Origin: Bradyrhizobium vignae
GTDB lineage: Bacteria; Pseudomonadota; Alphaproteobacteria; Rhizobiales; Xanthobacteraceae
Length of the DNA stretch: 48,012 bases
Assembly (NCBI RefSeq): GCF_004114425.1
Contig: NZ_RDQF01000059.1
Span: forward strand, 1-48,012
Reading direction: 5' to 3'
The translations under genes and the position numbers were made by a program. How positions within the stretch are numbered: position 1 is the first letter of the stretch; every line of letters starts with the position of its first letter. Of the stretch, positions 41,910-48,012 are shown piece after piece. The notes under the pieces were generated by a model that worked only from the letters and a program-made list of their open reading frames with translations, was not told the origin of the DNA and did not search any database.

Positions 41910-43323
41910 AAAGAGTGCCGAAGAGGCGGTCACCTCGCTGCACGATCTGTCCGCTGTCGATCTGATCGCGGGCTATCGCGCAAAACAGTTCTCGCCGAGC
42001 GAGGTGCTGGAGGACGTGCTCGCGCACGTCGCTGCGTGGGAACCGCATCTGAGGGCGCTCTATGCATTCGACCCCGACGCCGCGCGTGAGGCCGCAAGGG
42101 CCTCGACCGCGCGCTGGTCCGGCGGCGAGCCCTCCGGCGCGCTCGACGGCGTGCCTGTCACGGTGAAAGACAACATCGCAACCAAGGGTGTGCCGGTGCC
42201 GCTCGGCGCGGCCAGCGTCAAGCTCGTGCCGGCCGAGAAGGACGCGCCACCCGCCGCGCGGCTGCGCGAAGCCGGCGCGATCATCTTCGCCAAAACCACC
42301 ATGCCCGATTACGGCATGCTGTCGTCGGGCCTCTCAAGCTTCCATGCGCTCGCGCGCAACCCCTGGGACCTCAGCAAGAACCCCGGCGGCTCCAGCGCCG
42401 GTGCTGGCGCCGCTGCCGCGGCCGGGTACGGTCCCTTGCATCTCGGCACCGATATCGGCGGCTCGGTCCGCCTGCCCGCCGCTTGGTGTGGCCTCGTCGG
42501 CCTGAAGCCGAGCTTCGGCCGCGTGCCGATCGATCCCACCTATATCGGCCGCGTCGCAGGTCCCATGACCCGCACCGTCGATGATTGCGCGCTCATGATG
42601 AGCGCGATTGCAAAGCCCGACCGGCGCGACGGCATGAGCCTGCCGGCCGAGCCGCTGAACTGGAAGGGATTGGAGAAGTCCCCGCGAAAGGCGCGTATCG
42701 GCCTGATGCTCGATCCCGGCTGCGGCCTGGCGCTGGAGAAGCCGGTGCGCGAGGTCGCGGTGAAGGCGGCAAAGGCTTTCGAATCCGCGGGCGCGGTCGT
42801 GACGGCAGTCGACGGCATTCTCACCCGCGAGATGCTCGACGGCCTCGACAATTTCTGGCGCGCGCGGATGTGGGACGATCTGTCGAAGCTGACGCCGGCC
42901 GAGCAGGCAAAGGTGCTGCCCTACATTTTCAAATGGGGCGAGTCCGGCGCGAAGCTCTCGGGCGTCGACGTCATCCGCGGCTTCAACCAGACCATGGCGA
43001 TCCGCGCGGCGGCGTCAAAACTGTTCTGCGAGCTCGACTACGTGATCTCGCCGACCGCGCCGAACGTGAACTTTCCGGCGGAGTGGGCCTCGCCGACCAA
43101 TGATCCCATGAAGCCGTTCGAGCACATCGCCTATACCGTGCCATGGAATATGTCGGAGAATCCAGCGGTCTCGATCAACGGCGGCTTCGACGCCAAGGGT
43201 TTTCCCATCGGCGTGCAGATCGTCGGCCGCCGCTTCGACGACATCGGCGTGCTCGGCATGGCCAAGGCTTTTGAAGGTCTGCGCGGCCCGCAGCGCCCCT
43301 GGCCCAAGCCGCCGGCGCAATAG
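41902..43323 (+). CDS. Amidase (amidase signature family)
   Basis: This is a 473-aa amidase. The Ser-cisSer-Lys triad is complete: Lys89 in VTVKDN, Ser164/165 in the GGSSAGAGAA glycine loop, and Ser188 in GGSVRLPA. It hydrolyses an amide to the acid and ammonia or amine. The ATG 41902 overlaps the previous TAA within ATGCATAA, so translation is coupled. As the last enzyme of the importer operon it could release ammonia from an imported amide. Confidence 0.92.
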   Translation: MHKKSAEEAVTSLHDLSAVDLIAGYRAKQFSPSEVLEDVLAHVAAWEPHLRALYAFDPDAAREAARASTARWSGGEPSGALDGVPVTVKDNIATKGVPVPLGAASVKLVPAEKDAPPAARLREAGAIIFAKTTMPDYGMLSSGLSSFHALARNPWDLSKNPGGSSAGAGAAAAAGYGPLHLGTDIGGSVRLPAAWCGLVGLKPSFGRVPIDPTYIGRVAGPMTRTVDDCALMMSAIAKPDRRDGMSLPAEPLNWKGLEKSPRKARIGLMLDPGCGLALEKPVREVAVKAAKAFESAGAVVTAVDGILTREMLDGLDNFWRARMWDDLSKLTPAEQAKVLPYIFKWGESGAKLSGVDVIRGFNQTMAIRAAASKLFCELDYVISPTAPNVNFPAEWASPTNDPMKPFEHIAYTVPWNMSENPAVSINGGFDAKGFPIGVQIVGRRFDDIGVLGMAKAFEGLRGPQRPWPKPPAQ

Positions 43324-43351
43324 ACTCGCATTCCAGCGTCTCAGCACAAAT

Positions 43352-43427
43352 CGTCATGCGCGGGCCCGACCCGCGCATCCATCCTCTTCAAAAAAGATGG
43401 ATTGCCGGGTCAAGCCCGGCAATGACA
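43352..43427. repeat. Palindromic repeat, family C
   Basis: CGTCATGCGCGGGCCCGACC and CGCGCATCCATC at the left, and GATGGATTGCCGGGTCAAGC and CCGGCAATGAC at the right, form paired hairpins around TTCAAAAAA. It marks the gap between the amidase operon and the enoyl-CoA hydratase gene. Confidence 0.7.
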
Positions 43428-43462
43428 GAATTGATTCAAGAATGACAAGGAAGGAAACCACC

Positions 43463-44353
<891 letters not shown>

Positions 44354-44365
44354 GGCTCTAGAGAT

Positions 44366-44398
44366 GGTGGGCGCGGCGCAAGAGCGCCTTTGCCCACC
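44366..44398. terminator. Bidirectional terminator between convergent genes
   Basis: GGTGGGC (44366-44372) pairs with GCCCACC (44392-44398), and inside it GCGC-AAGA-GCGC adds a second stem. It fills the 55-bp gap between the enoyl-CoA hydratase and the convergent oxidoreductase gene. Confidence 0.6.
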
Positions 44399-44408
44399 TG
44401 CGGCAGCG

Positions 44409-45386
44409 TCACTCCATCACCAGCGCCACGCGCCCGATCGCCTTGCGGTCGATCAACAACCGCATCGCCTTCGCGTAATCCTGCAGCGGTAGGCGGTGCG
44501 AGACATTCGGGCGCAGCTTGCCCTCCTCCGCCCATCGCAAGAGCGCCTTCAGGCGCACTTCTCCGAGCGCGGGATCTCTCCGTGCCGCCTCGCCGGCGCG
44601 CACGCCGAGCACGCTGGCGCCCTTGATCAGCAGCAGATTGGTCTTGGCCGAACCGATGCCGCCGGTGAAACCGATCACCAGGAGCCGCGCGCCCCAGGCG
44701 ATGCAACGCATCGAGTCCTCAAAGACCTGGCCGCCGACGGGATCGAACACGACATCGGCCCCGCGGCCGTCGGTGATGCGCTTGACCGCGTCGCGAAACG
44801 GCTCGCGGTCGTAGCGGATCAGGTGATCGGCGCCACGCGATTTCGCGACAGCAAGCTTTTCGTCACTGGAGGCGGTGGCGATCACGGTCGCGCCCAGCAT
44901 CTTGCCGATCTCGACGGCGGCAAGGCCGACGCCGCCAGCGGCGCCATGCACCAGCAGCACCTCACCCGGCGCGACCCGGCCGCGGTCGATCAGCGCGTGA
45001 TAGGCGGTGCCGTGGCCCGCGAGATAGGTTGCGGCCTCGGCGTAGTCGAACGTGGAAGGCATCGGCGTGAGCTGGGCCGGCGTCACCACAGCTTCGTCGG
45101 TGAAGGCACCATGGCGCATCTTGACGATGACCTTGTCGCCGACGGTGACGCCCCTCGCCTCCGCGCCCACCTCGGTGACATCGCCGGCGGCTTCCATGCC
45201 GGGCGTGAACGGCAGCTCCGGCTTGAGCTGATATTCGCCGGCGGCCATCAGCACGTCGGGAAAATTCAATCCGGCGGCGCGGATGGCGACGCGGACCTCG
45301 CCCGGCTTCAGCGCGCGCGACGGAAACTCTTCCAGCAGCAAATGCTCGGGCGCGCCGAGTTCACGGCAGATGACGGCGCGTACCAT
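44409..45386 (-). CDS. NADPH:quinone oxidoreductase-like zinc-free MDR protein
   Basis: This is a 325-aa medium-chain dehydrogenase/reductase of the quinone oxidoreductase branch. The nucleotide motif is GAAGGVGLAAVEIGKMLGA (about 147-165). The zinc-ligand cysteines of alcohol dehydrogenases are absent, as expected for this branch. It reduces a quinone or enone with NADPH. Its ATG overlaps the TGA of the upstream isomerase gene (ATGA), so the two are translationally coupled. Confidence 0.9.
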   Translation of the reverse strand: MVRAVICRELGAPEHLLLEEFPSRALKPGEVRVAIRAAGLNFPDVLMAAGEYQLKPELPFTPGMEAAGDVTEVGAEARGVTVGDKVIVKMRHGAFTDEAVVTPAQLTPMPSTFDYAEAATYLAGHGTAYHALIDRGRVAPGEVLLVHGAAGGVGLAAVEIGKMLGATVIATASSDEKLAVAKSRGADHLIRYDREPFRDAVKRITDGRGADVVFDPVGGQVFEDSMRCIAWGARLLVIGFTGGIGSAKTNLLLIKGASVLGVRAGEAARRDPALGEVRLKALLRWAEEGKLRPNVSHRLPLQDYAKAMRLLIDRKAIGRVALVME

Positions 45387-45994
45387 CAGGCTGCGCTCGC
45401 CCTGCGGCGCAGCAGCGCCTCGCGGATCAGCGGCAGGCGGTCGTTGCCGAAATACATGTCGGTCTTGCCGACGAAGATGGTCGGTGAGCCGAAGCCGCCG
45501 CGCGCGACCACCTCCTCAGTATTGGCCTTGAGCTGATCCTTGATGCTCTGTTCCGAAATGCCGGCGAAGAATCTCTGTTCGTCGAGACCTACCTTCCTGC
45601 AGATCCCGGCGAGCACGGCGTCCTGCGAGATATCCTCGTCCGCGCCCCAATAGGTCTCGAACACGGCGGTCGCAAACGGCAGCATGTCCTTGCCCAGCCA
45701 GATGCAGCCGCGCATCGCCTTGACGCTGTTCACCGGAAACACCGTCGGCGGCATCTTGATCGACAGGCCGGCCGAGCGCGCCCAGTCATTGAGATCCTTC
45801 AGCATGTAGCGCGCCTTCAGCGGCACCGGCTTCTCCCGCTGCGCATAGACGCTCGGATTGACCGTGTTGAAGATGCCGCCGACCAGGATCGGCCGCCAGA
45901 CGATCTCCGCCCCGAGCTCCTTCGCGAGCGGCTGGATGTTGTGGAAGGCGAGATAGGTCCAGGGGCTGGAGCAGTCGAAGAAGAATTCGATCAT
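45386..45994 (-). CDS. 2-hydroxychromene-2-carboxylate isomerase family protein (DsbA-like fold)
   Basis: This is a 202-aa protein of the HCCA-isomerase/DsbA-like thioredoxin fold. The N-terminus FFFDCSSPWTYLAFHNIQPL has the SPW/Y signature where DsbA would have CxxC. Near the C-terminus GGFGSPTIFVGKTDMYFGND carries the conserved cis-Pro. These enzymes use glutathione in aromatic-acid degradation; other substrates are common. ATG 45994 has GGAAACGCC upstream. It is the first gene of a two-gene unit. Confidence 0.9.
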   Translation of the reverse strand: MIEFFFDCSSPWTYLAFHNIQPLAKELGAEIVWRPILVGGIFNTVNPSVYAQREKPVPLKARYMLKDLNDWARSAGLSIKMPPTVFPVNSVKAMRGCIWLGKDMLPFATAVFETYWGADEDISQDAVLAGICRKVGLDEQRFFAGISEQSIKDQLKANTEEVVARGGFGSPTIFVGKTDMYFGNDRLPLIREALLRRRASAA

Positions 45995-46103
45995 GGCGTT
46001 TCCGATCCGGCGTCGCGGGTTTCAGGACGACTTTTGTTGTTCTGTACCTCGACGTTAAGTCATGGCAGGAAGGGGCGCAACACAACCTGCCGGGAGGGCC
46101 GCC

Positions 46104-47126
46104 ATGCTGTTTCCAACCACGATCGCCGGCTCCTTGCCGAAGCCGGAATGGCTCGCCGAGCCGAACATGCTCTGGGCGCCCTGGAAGTCACAGGGCGAAG
46201 AGCTCCTGCGCGCCAAGCGCGATGCGACGCTGATCTGGCTGAAGATCCAGGAGGACGCCGGCATCGACATCGTCACCGAGGGCGAGCAGGCGCGTCAGCA
46301 TTTCGTCCACGGCTTCCTGGAGAAGATCGAAGGCATCGATTTCGCCCACAAGGTCGAGATGGGCATCCGCAAGGACCGCTACAAGGCGATGGTGCCGCAG
46401 GTCGTCGCCCCGCTCCGCCTCAAGGGCCGCGTCCATGACTTCGAGGCGCGCGTCGCGCGCACACACACGAAGAAGCAGCTGAAATTCACCCTGCCAGGGC
46501 CAATGACCATCATCGACACCATTGCCGATCGCTATTATGGCGACCGCGTGAAGATGGCCTTTGCCTTCGCCGAGCTGCTCAACGAGGAGGCCAAGGCATT
46601 GCAGGCCGACGGCGTCGATCTCGTGCAGTTCGACGAGCCCGCCTTCAACGTCTACATGGACGAGGTCAACGATTGGGGCATCAAGGCGCTGGAGCGCGCT
46701 GCGCAGGGGCTGACCTGCGCCACCGCCGTGCACATCTGCTACGGCTACGGCATCAAGGCCAACACCGACTGGAAGGAAACGCTCGGCACGCAATGGCGGC
46801 AGTATGAGCAGATCTTCCCGGCGATCGACGCGAGCCCGATCCAGCAGGTCGCGATCGAATGCCGCAATTCGAAGGTGCCGCTCGAGCTGCTGGCACTGCT
46901 CGAGACCAAGATCGTGCAAGCCGGCGTGATCGACGTCGCCAGCGACACGGTGGAGACTGCCGAGGACGTCATGAAGGTGATCGAGGCGGTGTCGAAATTC
47001 GTGCCCAAGAGCAACATCATCGCCACCACCAATTGCGGCATGGCGCCGATGCGGCGGGAGATCGCTGAAGCAAAGCTGGCAGCGCTCGGTGCGGGTGCTG
47101 CGCTGGCGCGCGAGAAGCTGGGCTGA
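46104..47126 (+). CDS. MetE C-terminal-domain homologue (cobalamin-independent methionine synthase-like)
   Basis: This is a 340-aa protein homologous to the C-terminal, catalytic half of MetE only. The zinc ligands are visible as His and Cys in VHICYGYG and Cys in TTNCGMAP, and the substrate segment is QFDEPAFNVY. Stand-alone proteins of this length (COG0620) can transfer methyl groups from donors other than folate. ATG 46104 has GGGAGGGCC upstream. It is divergent from the isomerase gene. Confidence 0.88.
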   Translation: MLFPTTIAGSLPKPEWLAEPNMLWAPWKSQGEELLRAKRDATLIWLKIQEDAGIDIVTEGEQARQHFVHGFLEKIEGIDFAHKVEMGIRKDRYKAMVPQVVAPLRLKGRVHDFEARVARTHTKKQLKFTLPGPMTIIDTIADRYYGDRVKMAFAFAELLNEEAKALQADGVDLVQFDEPAFNVYMDEVNDWGIKALERAAQGLTCATAVHICYGYGIKANTDWKETLGTQWRQYEQIFPAIDASPIQQVAIECRNSKVPLELLALLETKIVQAGVIDVASDTVETAEDVMKVIEAVSKFVPKSNIIATTNCGMAPMRREIAEAKLAALGAGAALAREKLG

Positions 47127-47139
47127 TGGCGGCGATCCG

Positions 47140-47769
47140 CTAGTCCCTCGGCTGGTCCAGAGCCGTCGGATGCAGTGCCGGCTGATATCCGGCGCCGAGC
47201 GCCCGCAGTGTGGACGGGGGCGTCAGCAGCATCGGGCTCTCCAGCTCGTGCGCGGCACGGGCATAGCCGGCTGGCGACCATAGCAGCGGCCGGCCCTTCA
47301 TCATCAGAAAGCTCTGCTCACCCTGCTGCAGCATCGCGCCATCGGGCAATTCCGCGAGCGGCCCCGGCAGCGCGTGCAGGCGTTTGCGGCCACGATCCAG
47401 ACGTTCCAGATGCAGCCGGGCGTCCATCGCCTTTGCGCTCACTTTGCTCACCCCATTTCCCCCCTCCCATGCCGCGCGGAAGCGGTTGGCATCATCGCGG
47501 CGGCAGAAGAAGCAGGGACGGTGTCCGGCTGCAAAGGCGGTGGCTTCGTCGAGAAAGAACAGCTCGGTCCAGCTCCGCCGTGCCATCACCGGGCGCCGCC
47601 AGCCGCGGAATTCGCAGAGGCATGTGATCCAGGCCGGTGTCGACCAGCGCTTCTTCAGAAGCGTCTTGGTCGCGGGATCGTGGATGATGCCGCGGTTGCC
47701 GGTGAACATGCCCCGGTGCGGCGTGGCGATGATGTCGCCGGTCGGAGTGACGCGGTTTTGCAGGGGCAT
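47140..47769 (-). CDS. Conserved hypothetical protein with a CxxC motif
   Basis: This is a 209-aa protein. It begins MPLQNRVTPTGDIIATPHRG, contains GNRGIIHDPATKTLLKKRWS, and has a cysteine pair in RPCFFCRRDDA that could bind metal. The composition is otherwise soluble. Similar proteins of this length occur in many alphaproteobacteria, but I cannot give a function. It converges with the MetE-like gene, with only 13 bp between their stops. Confidence 0.75.
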   Translation of the reverse strand: MPLQNRVTPTGDIIATPHRGMFTGNRGIIHDPATKTLLKKRWSTPAWITCLCEFRGWRRPVMARRSWTELFFLDEATAFAAGHRPCFFCRRDDANRFRAAWEGGNGVSKVSAKAMDARLHLERLDRGRKRLHALPGPLAELPDGAMLQQGEQSFLMMKGRPLLWSPAGYARAAHELESPMLLTPPSTLRALGAGYQPALHPTALDQPRD

Positions 47770-47782
47770 GGGTGCATCCGCG

Positions 47783-47900
47783 CGTCATTGCGAAGAAGCC
47801 CGCGACAAAATTGCGAAGCAATTTTGCGCTGGCGACGAAGCAAATCCAGACTGTTTCCGCGGATACATCTCTGGATTGCTTCGCGGAGCCTGTCATCGGG
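47783..47900. repeat. Palindromic repeat, family B, copy 3 (rearranged)
   Basis: It begins CGTCATTGCGAAGAAGCCCG, contains ATTGCGAAGCAATTTTGCGC and AAGCAAATCCAGA, and then CTCTGGATTGCTTCGCGGAG answers. It is like the copies at 37226 and 39015, but its right end diverges. Confidence 0.7.
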
Positions 47901-47985
47901 CCGCGCTTCGCGCGGACCCGTTGGCTCGCAATTGTGCATGTTCAATAATTCGCTGATTGGATCGCTGCAGCGGAGGAACGATCCG

Positions 47986-48012
47986 ATGCGAGACAACAGC
48001 TATGACCGAACG
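47986..48012 (+). CDS. Start of a gene cut by the window edge (partial)
   Basis: ATG 47986 has GGAGGAACG ten bases upstream, a strong ribosome site. Only nine codons (MRDNSYDRT) are visible before the window ends. A second ATG at about 48002 is possible. Nothing can be said of function. Confidence 0.4.

Overview
The window looks like ordinary chromosome of a high-GC alphaproteobacterium, most likely Bradyrhizobium or a close Nitrobacteraceae relative. The grounds are the gene families (PilZ protein, BTLCP peptidase, DUF3126, NDUFS6-like zinc finger, many ABC importers for nitrogenous solutes), the strong GC bias at third positions, and several families of palindromic intergenic repeats typical of that group. 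This is inference from reading, not from a database search. I see no phage, plasmid, insertion sequence or CRISPR array.

Layout. 1-9 kb: metallophosphoesterase, a frameshifted cupin gene, a small membrane protein, a VOC protein, a zinc alcohol dehydrogenase followed by an internally deleted DUF5680-type remnant, a GNAT gene flanked by two copies of a palindromic repeat, a double PilZ protein, a secreted transglutaminase-like peptidase and a FAD/Rieske oxidoreductase. 8.8-14.6 kb: a GntR/FCD regulator divergent from a four-gene polyamine-type ABC importer plus an Asp/Glu/hydantoin racemase. That operon has a near-consensus sigma-54 promoter. 14.8-26.7 kb: housekeeping and hypothetical genes, including cysE, a gamma-carbonic-anhydrase-like protein, small secreted or lipoprotein genes, an alpha/beta hydrolase and a FAD monooxygenase. 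26.9 kb: tRNA-Leu(UAA). 27-30 kb: an MFS exporter, a frameshifted small membrane gene and a GT39-like glycosyltransferase.

30.4-43.3 kb is the most coherent region. It holds a dipeptide-type substrate-binding protein divergent from an M20 carboxypeptidase across a 37-bp inverted repeat. Next comes a tandem glycine riboswitch leading a DadA-like D-amino-acid/glycine dehydrogenase. Last is an operon with two permeases, a double ATPase, an M81 (MlrC-type) metallopeptidase, an M20 amidohydrolase and an amidase. A second near-consensus sigma-54 promoter lies between dadA and the permeases. I read this as a nitrogen-controlled import and hydrolysis route for small peptides or N-acylated/D-amino compounds, with glycine sensing on the oxidative step.

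43.4-48 kb: enoyl-CoA hydratase, a quinone-oxidoreductase/2-hydroxychromene-2-carboxylate-isomerase pair, a MetE C-terminal-domain homologue, a conserved hypothetical protein and the start of a gene cut by the window edge. Four genes appear broken (near 1.2, 2.9, 4.4 and 28.5 kb). Three of these look like small indels and could be sequencing errors.
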